From assembly GCF_000970755.1 (NCBI RefSeq), contig NZ_KQ034007.1:991485-1055484 (forward strand): 64,000 nucleotides of DNA. The letters are read 5' to 3'. The DNA comes from Lactobacillus kimbladii (GTDB lineage: Bacteria; Bacillota; Bacilli; Lactobacillales; Lactobacillaceae). The translations under genes and the position numbers were made by a program. The notes beneath the pieces were generated by a model. The model saw only the letters and a list, made by a program, of their open reading frames with translations, did no database searches and had not been told where the DNA came from. Within the stretch, counting starts at the first letter, position 1, and each line of letters begins with the position of its first letter. This document shows, piece after piece, positions 35,110 to 45,819 of the stretch.

Positions 35110-36915
35110 TTAACCCTGAATTCTTTTTAACTGCAAAATTTTGCGAGTAATATCTAATATTTCGTCTGTGTCAGTTTTGCGTTTTGCGTCTTGTAAATCA
35201 TTCATTAAATGTTGCAGTTTAATATTAATTTTGCGCATATTTAATGCGTTTATTTGCTCATCAATTTCGCGGTCTGAAAAATCCTGGGGCATGTTTGTCA
35301 TTTCAGCATTAACTATTATACCTTGAAGTTCGCTGGGAATAAAATCTAAAAAACTATTAACTGTTGGATTTTCTTGATTTTCACTAAAATTTAACCATAA
35401 TTCCGCTAATCTTTGATATTTTGAATCTGGAAATAAAAATTGATGGGCTAGTAAATATTCTTGAGCATGCTTTGAATGAATAAACAAATATAATAATCGT
35501 GTTTGAATAGGATCATTGACTTCCTGCTTTTGAGCCTTATCTATTGGTGGATCTGAATAATTATAGGACTTGCCTTTTTCTTGTTCAGGATAACCTTGGT
35601 GTCTCCTTGCTTGATTTTGCTGCCTGCGGTATTTTGTCAAGTTTACTTTAAGTGAATCTTGTGCCACACCTTGTTCCTTGGCGATTTTGTTTAAATATAA
35701 ATCTTGTTCAACTGGATTAGATAATTGAGCTATTTCCTTCATGGCCTCATCTAAGTATGCTAATTTTTCCCTATCATTTGACAGATTGTATTTCTGCTTT
35801 AGCCTTTTAAGGAAAAAATCCGTCGGTGTCAACGCACCTTTGACTTCGTCTTGGTATTTTTCAGCACCATATTTTTTGACATATTCATCAGGATCAAGTT
35901 TTTCAGGTAAGACAACAATTCCTAAGTTAAAGCCTCCGACTTGATTAAACATTCTAGTTGCTCGTTCTTCAGCATGTATCCCAGGATCATCACCATCATA
36001 ATTTATGATAATATTATTAGTAATTCTACGTAACATATATACTTGCTGATCTGTCAAGCTGGTACCCATCGACGCGATACCAGATTTTATTCCAGCTTTA
36101 TATGCTGCAATTACATCCATATAGCCTTCATACAAAATCAAGTGTTTTTCGCTACGAGCTGCTTTTTTTGCTTCTGCAAAATGGAATAGAGTCTTTGATT
36201 TGGTAAATATTTCGGTCTCAGGACTATTAATATATTTAGCTTCTGTTTTGTCTTTTGCAAGTCTTCTACCAGAAAAACCAACGACATAGTCTCCTTCGTT
36301 ACTAAGCGGAAACATTAATCTTTCCCTAAAACGATCGAATAATTCTCCGTTTTGCGATTGAACAAACAAACCACTTTTTATCAGGTCTTCATCTTTAAAA
36401 TTTTGTCCCCTAAGATAAGTTAGTAGTAAATTATTTTGTTTAGGAGCATAACCGATCCGGAAATGACTAATTATTTCCGGATTAAGGCCACGTTTTTTAG
36501 CGTAATTATACCCTGGCTTTCCTGCATTAGTAGAAATTAATACTCTGTGATAAAAGTCGGCTGCTTCTTCATTTATTTTGATGAGTATATTAGAAAATTT
36601 TGGTTTTTGACTGGAATATTCACCAATATCAATATGAGCAAAATCAGCTACTTTTTGAACACTTTCCGGAAAAGTTAAATTTTCCTTATACATTAGAAAT
36701 GAAAAAACGTTGCCACCTTTACCGCAACCAAAGCACTTAAAAAATTGTTTTCCCTCGCTAACAGTAAATGAAGGCGTTTTTTCTTCATGAAAAGGACAGA
36801 GACCGACAAAATCCTTGCCCTTCTTTTCAAGTGAAACATACTGACTTATGACATTGACAATATTGACATTATTACGAACTTTAGCAATTGTTTCTTCAGG
36901 TATAAGACCAGCCAT
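35110..36915 (-). CDS. dnaG: DNA primase
   Basis: 601 residues. N-terminal CHC2 zinc finger: [13 protein letters not shown] to [13 protein letters not shown]. Toprim domain in the middle with [15 protein letters not shown] (Glu) and INYDGDDPG (DxD). The C-terminal helicase-binding region follows a glutamine-rich linker near residue 430. It makes RNA primers at the replication fork. It follows glyS by 14 bases and precedes rpoD. Confidence 0.96.
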   Translation of the reverse strand: MAGLIPEETIAKVRNNVNIVNVISQYVSLEKKGKDFVGLCPFHEEKTPSFTVSEGKQFFKCFGCGKGGNVFSFLMYKENLTFPESVQKVADFAHIDIGEYSSQKPKFSNILIKINEEAADFYHRVLISTNAGKPGYNYAKKRGLNPEIISHFRIGYAPKQNNLLLTYLRGQNFKDEDLIKSGLFVQSQNGELFDRFRERLMFPLSNEGDYVVGFSGRRLAKDKTEAKYINSPETEIFTKSKTLFHFAEAKKAARSEKHLILYEGYMDVIAAYKAGIKSGIASMGTSLTDQQVYMLRRITNNIIINYDGDDPGIHAEERATRMFNQVGGFNLGIVVLPEKLDPDEYVKKYGAEKYQDEVKGALTPTDFFLKRLKQKYNLSNDREKLAYLDEAMKEIAQLSNPVEQDLYLNKIAKEQGVAQDSLKVNLTKYRRQQNQARRHQGYPEQEKGKSYNYSDPPIDKAQKQEVNDPIQTRLLYLFIHSKHAQEYLLAHQFLFPDSKYQRLAELWLNFSENQENPTVNSFLDFIPSELQGIIVNAEMTNMPQDFSDREIDEQINALNMRKINIKLQHLMNDLQDAKRKTDTDEILDITRKILQLKRIQG

Positions 36916-36929
36916 CTTTTCACCTACTT

Positions 36930-38996
36930 TTATTTAATAACTAATTTGCTTAGATCACCGAGCCGTTTTGCAAGTTGTGCTATCCCATTAAGCTGTGCTA
37001 AACGGTTATTTTTAATAGCTTCATTCTTATCCATAATCATATTTGTCTCAAAGTAAAGATCAATGACAGGCTGTAGTTTTACAAAGCCATCATAAAGTTT
37101 TGAGAGATCATTAACCTTGCTTAAGCTGCTAACTCCATCAGCAAGTTCAGTTTCAGTATTATTTTCAAACATTTCTCGTTTTACAACATTTTGCCCCTTG
37201 TACTTAGCTTTTTGCAAAATATTGTTTATTCTGATTAAACTTTCAACAACTGGCTTGAATTTATCATCATCATGATGTAATTGCAAAACTTTTGCTGCAG
37301 CCAAAATTTGAATCGGATCCTGTTGACTTGAAGCCAAAACTGCATCTATTATGTCATATTTATAGTTGTTTTTCTGTAAGTACTGCTTAATGCGATCACG
37401 AATAAAGGATGAAATTTCCTCCTCTTGCTCAGCTTTTTTAGGTAGTTTAGCAGGGGTCTTATTTTCAAGAGCTGAAACAATTTCCGGTAAAAATTCGTTA
37501 AATGGTAATGACCATTTTTGATTTAATAAAATTCGGACAATGCCGTAGGCATAGCGACGAAGTGCGTATGGATCATTTGAAGAACTAGGGATCATACCAG
37601 CGGCGAAGAAAGTAATAATAGTATCTAATTTATCAGCAACAGATAATAATGAACCAACCGTTGTTTTAGGTAATTCTCCTTCAGAGGTAGTTGGCATGTA
37701 ATGCTCTTCAATGGCATCAGCTACATCATCGTTTTCTCCAGCTAATTTGGCATAGTGCCTTCCCATTACTCCTTGAAGTTCAGCAAATTCACCTACCATC
37801 TGGGTAACTAAATCAAATTTGTAAAGCTGACTGGCCCGATCAAAATCTTTGACCACTTGATCATTTAGTTGCCATTTGTTAGCCAAGAAGTCACCTATGA
37901 TCCGAACGCGCTTCATCTTTTCGGACATTGATCCAATTTTATCGTGAAATGAAACATTATCAAGTTTTTGTACAAAATGACTGAGAGGGTATTTACGGTC
38001 TTCATCATAAAAGAATTGCGCGTCATCAAGCCGTGCTACTAGCACTTTTTCATTACCTAAAACAACATTTTCTAAGTAATCTTTATTACCGTTACGTACA
38101 GCTATGAAATGATTGATTAATTTATCATTTTGATCATAAACTTCAAAGTAACGTTGATTATCCTTCATAGAAGTTATTAAAACTTCTTTAGGCATTTCCA
38201 AATACTTTTTGTCAAAAGAGCCGGTGAAAACTGTAGGAAATTCAACCAAATTTGTTACCTCTTCAAGTAAACTTTTATCTGGCTTAATTTGCCAATTATT
38301 CTTTTTAACCAATTTGTTCATTTGATCAACTATCATTGTGCGACGTTTTGTTGAGTCAACAATTACAAACTGATCTTTTAAAGCATCTTCATAGTCACTA
38401 CTGTTAGCTAGTACAACACTGTCACCTAAAAAGCGATGACCTTCAGTTTTTCGGCCAGCTGTGATGTCTAAAATTTTGACTGGTATTACTTCATTACCAT
38501 AAAGTGAGACCAGCCAATGAATAGGGCGAACAAATTCAAAATCATGAGAATCCCACCGCATCTTGGTTGGAAAAGTCATAGCTTTGACAATGTCGCTCAT
38601 ACCTAAAAGGATATCAGTGGTTTTTTTACCTTCTTTTTGAACATGAACATAAGCATATTCGGTACCTTTTAATTCCTCAAAATAAATATCATCAGTAGTC
38701 ATTCCTTGACCACGAGCAAATCCTTGAGCTGCTCTAGTCCAATTCTTATCCTGATCCAGTGCAATTTTTTTGGCAGGACCCTTTTTTATTTCGTCAATAT
38801 CGGCCTGTTTTTCAGAAAGCTGCTCTACTAAAATAGTCAACCTTCGGGGTGTGGAAAATGTTTTAATGCTTTTAAATTTAAGCCCGTTCTCTCTAAGAAA
38901 CTTGCTGGTCTTTTCAGCTAACTGCTTAACACTCCTTTCAACGACATGGGCTGGCATTTCTTCAGTACCAATTTCAAATAAATAATCTTTAGCCAT
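36930..38996 (-). CDS. glyS: Glycyl-tRNA synthetase beta subunit
   Basis: 688 residues, the standard beta-subunit size, opening [16 protein letters not shown]. It provides tRNA recognition in the alpha2-beta2 enzyme. It overlaps glyQ by 8 bases and is controlled with it by the upstream T-box leader. It precedes dnaG-rpoD in the same direction, so readthrough may join the units. Confidence 0.96.
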   Translation of the reverse strand: MAKDYLFEIGTEEMPAHVVERSVKQLAEKTSKFLRENGLKFKSIKTFSTPRRLTILVEQLSEKQADIDEIKKGPAKKIALDQDKNWTRAAQGFARGQGMTTDDIYFEELKGTEYAYVHVQKEGKKTTDILLGMSDIVKAMTFPTKMRWDSHDFEFVRPIHWLVSLYGNEVIPVKILDITAGRKTEGHRFLGDSVVLANSSDYEDALKDQFVIVDSTKRRTMIVDQMNKLVKKNNWQIKPDKSLLEEVTNLVEFPTVFTGSFDKKYLEMPKEVLITSMKDNQRYFEVYDQNDKLINHFIAVRNGNKDYLENVVLGNEKVLVARLDDAQFFYDEDRKYPLSHFVQKLDNVSFHDKIGSMSEKMKRVRIIGDFLANKWQLNDQVVKDFDRASQLYKFDLVTQMVGEFAELQGVMGRHYAKLAGENDDVADAIEEHYMPTTSEGELPKTTVGSLLSVADKLDTIITFFAAGMIPSSSNDPYALRRYAYGIVRILLNQKWSLPFNEFLPEIVSALENKTPAKLPKKAEQEEEISSFIRDRIKQYLQKNNYKYDIIDAVLASSQQDPIQILAAAKVLQLHHDDDKFKPVVESLIRINNILQKAKYKGQNVVKREMFENNTETELADGVSSLSKVNDLSKLYDGFVKLQPVIDLYFETNMIMDKNEAIKNNRLAQLNGIAQLAKRLGDLSKLVIK

Positions 38997-39906
38997 TTTC
39001 TAGTCCTGCCTTCTTATCTTCTGCATTTTTTAACAAAGGAAAACCTCTTTTTTCACGTTCTCTTACAAAACATACAGCTACTTCATGTGCCATGTTTCTA
39101 ATTCTGGCCAAATATCCTGCTCTTTCAGTAACCGATACGGCTCCACGAGCATCGAGCAAATTGAAAGTATGTGAGCATTTCAAAATATAGTCATAAGCAG
39201 GCTGAACTAAATTAAGTCCAATTAATTCCTGGGCCGTTCTTTCATAAACATCAAAAAACTTTAATAGATCTTCCTGGTTTGATTCTTCAAAAGCATATTT
39301 AGAATTCTCATACTCAGCTTCTTTAAATATGTCGCGATAAAGAACCCCATCTCCCCATTCGAGGTCAAAAACGGAATTAACATCTTGTATATAAGAAGCC
39401 AGTCGTTCAACACCATAAGTTATTTCACTCATTGTTGGCTTAACATCAAGTTCGCCGACGGTTTGAAAGTATGTGAATTGACTTACTTCCATGCCGTCAA
39501 GCCAAACTTCCCAACCAACACCAGCGCAGCCCATTGAAGGATTTTCCCAGTTGTCTTCGACAAAGCGAATATCATGTTCCAAAGGATTAATACCAAGTTC
39601 CTTCAAACTATCGAGATAATATTGCTGAATATTTTCTGGTGCCGGCTTAATTACTACTTGAAATTGATGATGTTGAAACAAACGATTAGGATTTTCACCA
39701 TATCTCCCGTCAGCTGGACGTCTTGAGGGCTCAACATAACAAGCTGCCCAGGGCTCCGGACCAACAGCTCGCAAAAAAGTATAAGGACTCATAGTTCCTG
39801 CGCCCTTTTCAACATCATAAGAAGGCATTACCATGCATCCCTTTGAGGACCAAAACTTTTCTAATTTAAAAATCATATCTTGAATAGTTAATTTTTTCTT
39901 TGCCAT
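38989..39906 (-). CDS. glyQ: Glycyl-tRNA synthetase alpha subunit
   Basis: 305 residues; motifs [27 protein letters not shown] and [10 protein letters not shown] are the class II catalytic alpha-subunit signatures. It activates glycine and charges tRNA-Gly together with GlyS. First gene after the T-box leader. Confidence 0.96.
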   Translation of the reverse strand: MAKKKLTIQDMIFKLEKFWSSKGCMVMPSYDVEKGAGTMSPYTFLRAVGPEPWAACYVEPSRRPADGRYGENPNRLFQHHQFQVVIKPAPENIQQYYLDSLKELGINPLEHDIRFVEDNWENPSMGCAGVGWEVWLDGMEVSQFTYFQTVGELDVKPTMSEITYGVERLASYIQDVNSVFDLEWGDGVLYRDIFKEAEYENSKYAFEESNQEDLLKFFDVYERTAQELIGLNLVQPAYDYILKCSHTFNLLDARGAVSVTERAGYLARIRNMAHEVAVCFVREREKRGFPLLKNAEDKKAGLENG

Positions 39907-39933
39907 TTATATTTCCTTCCTGCATAAGACCAT

Positions 39934-40098
39934 AAAAAAAGCCTATGCAAAACATGCATAGGGACGAGATTTAGTCGCGGTTCCACCCTAATTCAGGAAA
40001 TAGTTCCTGCTCTTAATTAATTTAGCTAGAGGTGCCTTTTCCCAGGTGCTCTTTCACCCTCAACACTCGCTTAACTGGTACTTTTTTATCCTCATTAT
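39934..40098 (-). ncRNA. glyQS T-box riboswitch leader
   Basis: On the reverse strand, TATAAT (40093-40098) starts a leader with a short Stem I (AAGTACCAGTTAAGCGAG and AGCACC-GGAAAA-GGCACC), the invariant antiterminator AGGGTGGAACCGCG (39976-39989), and a terminator CCTATGCA/TGCATAGG followed by seven T (39934-39962). GGC at 40034-40036 is the probable specifier codon for tRNA-Gly. Uncharged tRNA-Gly should stabilise the antiterminator and allow glyQS transcription. Short Stem I is usual for glyQS leaders. Confidence 0.9.
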
Positions 40099-40147
40099 AG
40101 CCAATACATATTATTATTTTATCATAAAAAGTATTCAATCAGAAGGG

Positions 40148-40903
40148 CTAGTCAGTTAATTTCAATTCATCCAAAAACTTTTTAGTTTTGAGATTGAGAT
40201 CAATGGTTTCCTGATAAATACGATCAATAGCTCTGCGTGTCGCTTTTTTGGTAGCAGAATTAATTTTAATATCACCTAATCTGTTAAAAGGAAGTAAAAA
40301 GATAGTTCTCAAAACAGCTGTTTCCTTTGGTTTTAAATGCAAACGAGATGGATCAGCATAAAAATGCTTACTACACAAAATACCACCTTTTCTGATTGAA
40401 TAGTCAAACTCTCCCTGCTTTTCTCCACAGATCACACAGCTTCTCAGCTCTGGCTCTACTCCGTAAGCTGCTAGCAATTGCATTTGTACTATCTGAGTTA
40501 TCATTTCAGGATCAGTACCTGAATTAATCTTTTGTAAAGCAAAATTTGCCAAATTGTAATACTTACCAAGGTTTTGGTATTCAATAAATGCATGATCTAT
40601 CAAATCAAGAACAAAAGAAGCGTAAGCGTTTTTAATTAAATCGTCATATATTCCATCAAATTGCTTTACATTTTTGAATGTCCTCAAAGTACTCAAACCA
40701 TGTCCAGAAGAATAAATGACATAAGTTCCATAAGAAAAATTAAGCAATGATGCACCTAATTTAGACTTTGCTTTTAGTGCACCACGAGCAAGCAATGTGA
40801 TTATGCCATTTTTTTCTGTCATTATTTTGGCCAGTAAATCAGCCTCATGATACTTTTGCCTTTTAAAAACTATGCCATTAACTTCCTCGAGCTCACGAAC
40901 CAT
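40148..40903 (-). CDS. recO: DNA repair protein RecO
   Basis: 251 residues. N-terminal OB-fold (NGIVFKRQKYHEADLLAKIMT) and the RecO zinc site CVICGEKQGEF with ILCSKH. RecO loads RecA on SSB-coated DNA with RecR/RecF. It starts immediately after the era stop codon, and the glyQS leader begins 50 bases beyond its stop. No terminator is seen between. Confidence 0.94.
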   Translation of the reverse strand: MVRELEEVNGIVFKRQKYHEADLLAKIMTEKNGIITLLARGALKAKSKLGASLLNFSYGTYVIYSSGHGLSTLRTFKNVKQFDGIYDDLIKNAYASFVLDLIDHAFIEYQNLGKYYNLANFALQKINSGTDPEMITQIVQMQLLAAYGVEPELRSCVICGEKQGEFDYSIRKGGILCSKHFYADPSRLHLKPKETAVLRTIFLLPFNRLGDIKINSATKKATRRAIDRIYQETIDLNLKTKKFLDELKLTD

Positions 40904-41812
40904 TTAGGCCAGATCCTTTGGGTTATAACCTATTTTTCTTAAAAATTGCGGGTCAGAACGCCAATTGTGCTGGACTTTTACCCAAAGATGCAAATTAACT
41001 TTTTCACCTAGCAAATCCTCAACTTGGCGTCTGGAATTGATCCCAATTTGCTTGAGCATCTTACCGCCTTTGCCAATAATAATGCCTTTTTGCCCATTTT
41101 TTTCAACATAAATTGTAGCTTCAATCTGCAACTTATTGTTTTCATGCTTATTCATTTGTTCCACCCAAACAGCGGCAGCATGTGGCACTTCTTCAGAGGT
41201 AAACTTTAAAATCTGTTCACGAATTAATTCTGCAACCATAAAATATTCTGGTCGATCAGTAATTTGATCTGTGCCATAATACTTAGGCCCTTCAGGCAAA
41301 TACTGGTGTAAAACCTGAATTAAATCACTAATTCCAATTCCCTGGGTCGCCGAGACTGGTAAAAACTCCTTAAAAATGTTGAGTTTACGATATTGATCAA
41401 TTATTGGTAAAAGTTCGTTGGGATTAACTGTATCTACCTTATTGATTAAAAGTAAAACTGGAACAGTCGCTTTTTGCAATAACTCTGCTATATAAGCATC
41501 ACCCTTGCCCATTTTTTCTGGTTCAACCATAAACAAAATAAGATCAACATCGTTCAAGCTAGACAAGCTCGCTTTATCCATGTAATCATCTAAATCTAGG
41601 TGTGGCTTAAATATGCCGGGAGTATCAATAAAAATCGCCTGCATATCATCAGTTGTTAAAATTCCAGAAATTTTATTACGGGTAGTTTGCGGTTTGTTAG
41701 AAGTAACAGCTACCTTTTGACCCACTAAAAAATTCATAAGGGTCGACTTACCAACATTTGGTCTTCCTAGTAAAGCAACAAAGCCAGACTGATTTTTCTT
41801 CTCTTCTACCAT
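40904..41812 (-). CDS. era: GTPase Era
   Basis: 302 residues. G1 [13 protein letters not shown]3 DTPGI, G4 NKVD, and a C-terminal KH domain with [15 protein letters not shown]. Era binds the 3' end of 16S rRNA and helps 30S maturation. It overlaps ybeY by one base. The diacylglycerol kinase gene often found between ybeY and era in other lactic bacteria is absent here. Confidence 0.97.
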   Translation of the reverse strand: MVEEKKNQSGFVALLGRPNVGKSTLMNFLVGQKVAVTSNKPQTTRNKISGILTTDDMQAIFIDTPGIFKPHLDLDDYMDKASLSSLNDVDLILFMVEPEKMGKGDAYIAELLQKATVPVLLLINKVDTVNPNELLPIIDQYRKLNIFKEFLPVSATQGIGISDLIQVLHQYLPEGPKYYGTDQITDRPEYFMVAELIREQILKFTSEEVPHAAAVWVEQMNKHENNKLQIEATIYVEKNGQKGIIIGKGGKMLKQIGINSRRQVEDLLGEKVNLHLWVKVQHNWRSDPQFLRKIGYNPKDLA

Positions 41813-42333
41813 TATTTACCTCTGCCTTCATCTAACTGATCGGGATACAATGGCAAGCCATATTCTTCCAATATCTTTCCTTGTATTTTAAACATGGTTT
41901 TTGCTTCGCTTGGTTCAATATGATCATATCCGCTAAGATGCAAAAAGCCATGGACTAGAGTATAGCCAAATTCGCGGTCCCAACCGGTACTATATTCCTT
42001 ACTGTGTCGCATAATAACGCTGGGACACATAAATAAGTCACCAATATCTTCAATGAATTCAGGATCATCAAATGTGCTAAAATCAATTTGATCATCTCCA
42101 TCTTCAATAGCAAAAGAGATTACATCAGTTGGTCTATCTTTACCGCGATATTTTTTATTAATTTCGTTACTGCGTTTTTCATTAATAAAGTTAATACTCA
42201 TTTCCAAGTTGTTTGTTTTATTTATCTCATTTTTAGCAAGCAAGAGAAGTTGCAGAATCCATTTTTGCCAATCACGTCTTTTATCGTCCAGAAAACCAAC
42301 TTCATCATTAAAAGTAATATCTATTGAATCCAT
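41812..42333 (-). CDS. ybeY: rRNA maturation endoribonuclease YbeY
   Basis: 173 residues with the zinc-binding [11 protein letters not shown] motif (H-x3-H-x5-H) near the C terminus and [17 protein letters not shown] upstream. It acts in 16S rRNA 3'-end processing and 70S quality control. One-base overlaps join it to phoH and era. Confidence 0.96.
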   Translation of the reverse strand: MDSIDITFNDEVGFLDDKRRDWQKWILQLLLLAKNEINKTNNLEMSINFINEKRSNEINKKYRGKDRPTDVISFAIEDGDDQIDFSTFDDPEFIEDIGDLFMCPSVIMRHSKEYSTGWDREFGYTLVHGFLHLSGYDHIEPSEAKTMFKIQGKILEEYGLPLYPDQLDEGRGK

Positions 42334-43289
42334 TAAAACTTTTTTTCTTCCTTTTCATAGGCGTTAATAATTTTAGCAACTACAGGATGACGGACAACAT
42401 CGTTAGCTGAAAACCAAATAAATTTTATTTGCTCAATTTTTTTCAAAATACGTTCAGCATCTATCAGCCCACTCCGTTGCTTACCAGGAAGATCAACTTG
42501 TGTCATGTCACCATTGACGATCATTTTCGAATTAAAGCCTAGCCTGGTTAAAAACATTTTCATCTGAGCGTCAGTAGTATTTTGTGCTTCATCAAGGATA
42601 ACAAACGCATCATCCAGTGTACGTCCACGCATGTACGCTAATGGAGCGACCTCAATAACTCCACGTTCCATTAAATGATCGGTAGTATTGGTGCCTAAAA
42701 TTGCATAAAGCGAATCATAAATGGGCCTTAAGTAAGGATCAACTTTTTCTTTTAGATCACCAGGTAAAAATCCTAGCGACTCCCCTGCTTCAACTGCAGG
42801 CCTAGTCAAAATAATCCTTGAAACTTCGCCCTTTTTAAAAGCAGCAACAGCACAAACAACAGCAATAAATGTCTTACCGGTACCGGCAGGACCGATCCCA
42901 AATACAACATCATTTTTTTCAATGGCTTCGACATATTTTTTCTGTCCCATGTTTTTGACTCTAATCGGCTTGCCTTTAGCATCCCGAATTAAAATCTTTT
43001 TATATAGATCAGGAAAATATTCTGTTGTTCCTTTATCTGCCATTTTCATCGCGCTGACAACGTCAGCTGGACCAATATTAATATTGGCATTAATAACGTT
43101 GTCTAAAGCTTTCAGGACAGCTGCAACTTTTTTAATGTCATTGTCATTACCTTGAATAGCTATACTATTGCCAGTATCAACTACACTAGCATTATACCCG
43201 GTAGATAAAAGGCTTAAATTGTTATCATTAATACCAACTAATTTTTGGATATTCTCAGGATTTTTAGGAATAAAATTGGTTTGGGCCAA
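42333..43289 (-). CDS. PhoH family ATPase (PhoL/YbeZ type)
   Basis: 318 residues. Walker A GPAGTGKTFIAV, Walker B FVILDEAQNTT, and RSGLIDAERIL near the end. The PhoH-like fold resembles the helicase 1A domain, and its partner YbeY is encoded by the next gene with a one-base overlap. RNA-related function is likely but not settled. Confidence 0.93.
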   Translation of the reverse strand: MAQTNFIPKNPENIQKLVGINDNNLSLLSTGYNASVVDTGNSIAIQGNDNDIKKVAAVLKALDNVINANINIGPADVVSAMKMADKGTTEYFPDLYKKILIRDAKGKPIRVKNMGQKKYVEAIEKNDVVFGIGPAGTGKTFIAVVCAVAAFKKGEVSRIILTRPAVEAGESLGFLPGDLKEKVDPYLRPIYDSLYAILGTNTTDHLMERGVIEVAPLAYMRGRTLDDAFVILDEAQNTTDAQMKMFLTRLGFNSKMIVNGDMTQVDLPGKQRSGLIDAERILKKIEQIKFIWFSANDVVRHPVVAKIINAYEKEEKKF

Positions 43290-43313
43290 ATAACTCTGCT
43301 CCTTTTCTTGTGC

Positions 43314-43757
43314 TTATTTCAGCTGTTTACGCACCACATCAGAAGCTGCTTTACCATCAGCTTTACCTTTGATTTTAGGCATTAAAATTTTCATTACTTT
43401 ACCAAAATCTGATTTACCTTGAGCATTAGCTTCTGCAATTGCCGATGAAACTGCTTGGTTTAGTTCCTCTTGCGTCATTTGCTTAGGCAGATAACTTTCA
43501 ACAATAGCTAATTCCTGTTTGGTTTCATCTGCCAAGTCTTTACGATTAGCTTTGGTAAATTCCTCAATTGATTCTTCACGCTGCTTTTTTTCTCGGCTAA
43601 GGACCGTCAGTTCTTCTTCAGCGGTTAAATCGTGACCAGCTTTAATTTTTTCATTCATCAGTGCGGATTTAATCATGCGCACGGTGTTCAGTCTAACTTT
43701 GTCACGCGCTTTCATCGCTTCTTTCATATCTGACATTATTTGCTCAGATAAACTCAA
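43314..43757 (-). CDS. yqeY: GatB/YqeY domain protein
   Basis: 147 residues when started at the TTG at 43757, giving MSLSEQIMSDMKEAMKARDK like other YqeY proteins; GAGGGAG lies 5 bases ahead of it. A GTG extension to 43778 would overlap that ribosome site. The helical domain resembles the tail of GatB and may touch tRNA. It precedes the phoH-like gene by 24 bases in the reverse-strand ribosome-assembly cluster. Confidence 0.88.
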   Translation of the reverse strand: MSLSEQIMSDMKEAMKARDKVRLNTVRMIKSALMNEKIKAGHDLTAEEELTVLSREKKQREESIEEFTKANRKDLADETKQELAIVESYLPKQMTQEELNQAVSSAIAEANAQGKSDFGKVMKILMPKIKGKADGKAASDVVRKQLK

Positions 43758-43854
43758 ATGAACTCCCTCTTTCTTCACAAAATCTAGGTAAATTATAACA
43801 AATTTACACCCTAGTTTAAATTAAATAAAACATTAAACTTTAATTCTTGTTAAT

Positions 43855-43892
43855 AAAAAACGACTTCTATCTGCTTGATAAAAGTCGTTTTT
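43855..43892 (-). terminator. rpsU terminator
   Basis: AAAAACGACTT (43856-43866) and AAGTCGTTTTT (43882-43892) form an 11-bp stem just after rpsU; on the reverse strand it ends in TTTTTT. Confidence 0.85.
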
Positions 43893-43895
43893 AGA

Positions 43896-44072
43896 TTAAT
43901 AATGTCTGCGTTTCCGAGCAGCTTCGGATTTCAATTTCCTACGAACGCTAGGTTTCTCATAAAACTCGCGCTTGCGGTATTCTTGTAAAGTACCACTTCT
44001 AGAAACGGAACGTTTAAAACGACGAAGAGCATCATCAATAGACTCGTTTTCGTGAACGACTGTCTTGGCCAT
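43896..44072 (-). CDS. rpsU: 30S ribosomal protein S21
   Basis: 58 residues from the ATG at 44072 ([19 protein letters not shown]...), with GGAGGG seven bases ahead; an upstream Met at 44114 precedes the ribosome site and is not the start. Basic C-terminal tail [15 protein letters not shown] is typical. S21 sits near the anti-Shine-Dalgarno region of 16S rRNA. Confidence 0.96.
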   Translation of the reverse strand: MAKTVVHENESIDDALRRFKRSVSRSGTLQEYRKREFYEKPSVRRKLKSEAARKRRHY

Positions 44073-44122
44073 ATGTGATCCCTCCTTCCATTTCTTGACG
44101 TTACCGTCATACATTTAACTAA

Positions 44123-44150
44123 ATTATATCAAACATCACCGGCGGGTCAA
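44123..44150 (-). promoter_or_regulatory. rpsU promoter
   Basis: On the reverse strand TTGACC (44145-44150) and TATAAT (44123-44128) are separated by 16 bases, a strong sigma-A promoter 51 bases upstream of the rpsU start. Confidence 0.75.
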
Positions 44151-44248
44151 TACAAACGAACAATATTTTTCAAATTTTTCACAGGAAAAACTTAATCTGT
44201 TAATGATTTTGGTTAAATTGTATAATTAGAGAAAAAAAGGAGTAAATA

Positions 44249-45076
44249 ATGGCTGAAGAAACACCCAAAAAAGAAGTTAACATGATAATAATTTCAGATT
44301 CTGCTGGTGATACTGCTTTTAACAATGCTGTTGCCGCAGCTGCCCAGTTTCCTGATGCACAGATTAATTACAGGAGATATCCATTCATAATTAATAAGGA
44401 GAAATTAGAAGATACTTTTGAAGAAATAGTTCAATATCCAAATTTACTGCTTATTTATAGTTTGGTAAAAGATGAAATGCAGATTCCAGTTATTCGTTTT
44501 GTTAGAGAGCATCAAATACAAAGCGTTGATATTTTATCTCCTGCGATCGAATCGATTCAAAAATTAACTGGTCTTAAGCCACAACAAAAAATAGGTGCTC
44601 AGCATAAAATGAATCAAAAATACTTTGATCGCATTTCAGCTATGGAGTTTGCGGTTATGTATGATGACGGTAAAGATCCCAAGGGCTTTTTAGAAGCCGA
44701 CGTTGTTCTTTTAGGAGTCTCAAGAACTTCCAAAACCCCCTTGTCACTTTTTTTAGCAAACAAAAATTTAAAAGTGGCTAATTTACCTCTGGTACCCGAT
44801 ACCCATATTCCTAAAGAAATATATCAAATTGATCCTAAAAAAATCATTGGCCTGACAAATGACATCTCGGTCTTAAATGAAATCAGACGTGAAAGAATGA
44901 TTTCTTATGGTCTAAATCCCGATACATCCTATTCCAATGTTGATGCGATTAAAAAAGAATTGGATTCTGCCCAAAAACTTTATGATCAGCTTGGATGTTT
45001 TGTCATAAATGTTGCTCACCGCTCGATTGAGGAAACAGCAGCAATTATTATGAATCACTTAGGAGTTCAAAAATAA
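44249..45076 (+). CDS. Pyruvate, phosphate dikinase regulatory protein-like kinase/phosphorylase (DUF299)
   Basis: 275 residues. N-terminal IISDSAGDTAFNNAVAAAA and the P-loop-like GVSRTSKTPLSLFLANKN with downstream VANLPLVPDTHIP match the DUF299 family (PpsR/YqfL/CcpN-linked). Characterised members add and remove phosphate on a threonine of PPDK or PEP synthase using ADP. No such dikinase is in this window. -10 box TATAAT at 44221-44226; AAAGGAG ahead of the ATG. It is commonly next to rpsU/yqeY in Firmicutes. Confidence 0.88.
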   Translation: MAEETPKKEVNMIIISDSAGDTAFNNAVAAAAQFPDAQINYRRYPFIINKEKLEDTFEEIVQYPNLLLIYSLVKDEMQIPVIRFVREHQIQSVDILSPAIESIQKLTGLKPQQKIGAQHKMNQKYFDRISAMEFAVMYDDGKDPKGFLEADVVLLGVSRTSKTPLSLFLANKNLKVANLPLVPDTHIPKEIYQIDPKKIIGLTNDISVLNEIRRERMISYGLNPDTSYSNVDAIKKELDSAQKLYDQLGCFVINVAHRSIEETAAIIMNHLGVQK

Positions 45077-45139
45077 AAGCAAAAAAGGGCATCTAGTTAA
45101 GCTATTTATGTTTAAATAAAAATTAAAGAGGTGTAAAAA

Positions 45140-45682
45140 ATGAGCAAAAATGAGCAAATGGCTAATTTGGATACAGCAATATTTGCTGGGGGTTGTTTCT
45201 GGTGTATGGTAAGCCCCTTTGATTCTTTGCCTGGAATTAAAAAAGTAATTTCGGGTTATACCGGTGGACATGTGCCGAACCCAACCTATGAACAAGTATG
45301 CACGGGAATGACGGGTCATACTGAGGCAGTAGAAATCACGTATGATCCAAAAATTATGCCTTATGAAAAATTAATAGAATATTATTGGCAAGTAACTGAT
45401 CCGACTGACGCATCCGGACAATTCCAGGATCGCGGTGATAATTATCGCCCAGTTATCTTTTATAATTCTTCTGCGCAAAAAGAAGCTGCTGAAAAGTCAA
45501 AAATAGCTCTCCAAAATAGTGGCAGGTTTGATGATCCAATAGTAACAAAAATTGAACCAGCTAAGCCATTTTATCCTGCTGAAGATTATCATCAGGATTT
45601 TTACAAAAAAAATCCACTACGTTATAGTCTTGAAGAATCTGGTGGCAGAGAAGAATTCATCAAAAAACATTGGCAAAAGTAA
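45140..45682 (+). CDS. msrA: Peptide methionine-(S)-S-oxide reductase
   Basis: 180 residues. The catalytic cysteine is in [31 protein letters not shown] and [10 protein letters not shown] are conserved. It repairs the S-epimer of methionine sulfoxide using thioredoxin. Strong ribosome site AAAGAGGTG. msrB lies about 1.1 kb away on the opposite strand rather than fused. Confidence 0.95.
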   Translation: MSKNEQMANLDTAIFAGGCFWCMVSPFDSLPGIKKVISGYTGGHVPNPTYEQVCTGMTGHTEAVEITYDPKIMPYEKLIEYYWQVTDPTDASGQFQDRGDNYRPVIFYNSSAQKEAAEKSKIALQNSGRFDDPIVTKIEPAKPFYPAEDYHQDFYKKNPLRYSLEESGGREEFIKKHWQK

Positions 45683-45740
45683 TCAAAAATAGATTAAAAA
45701 CTCTTTAAATTTCACGAAAATGTGTTAGTATACTTAAGAA

Positions 45741-45778
45741 AAATACTAGTTTTTATTTTTATATAGAAACTAGTATTT
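45741..45778 (+). repeat. 12-bp inverted repeat between msrA and the yitT-like gene
   Basis: AAATACTAGTTT (45741-45752) and AAACTAGTATTT (45767-45778) are perfect inverted copies. There is no clean T tract, so it may end msrA transcription weakly or sit in the leader of the next gene. A TTAGTATACTT promoter-like -10 lies just upstream. Confidence 0.5.
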
Positions 45779-45819
45779 ATTATTTTAATTAGCATTTTTC
45801 ATAAAGGAATAATTGAACA

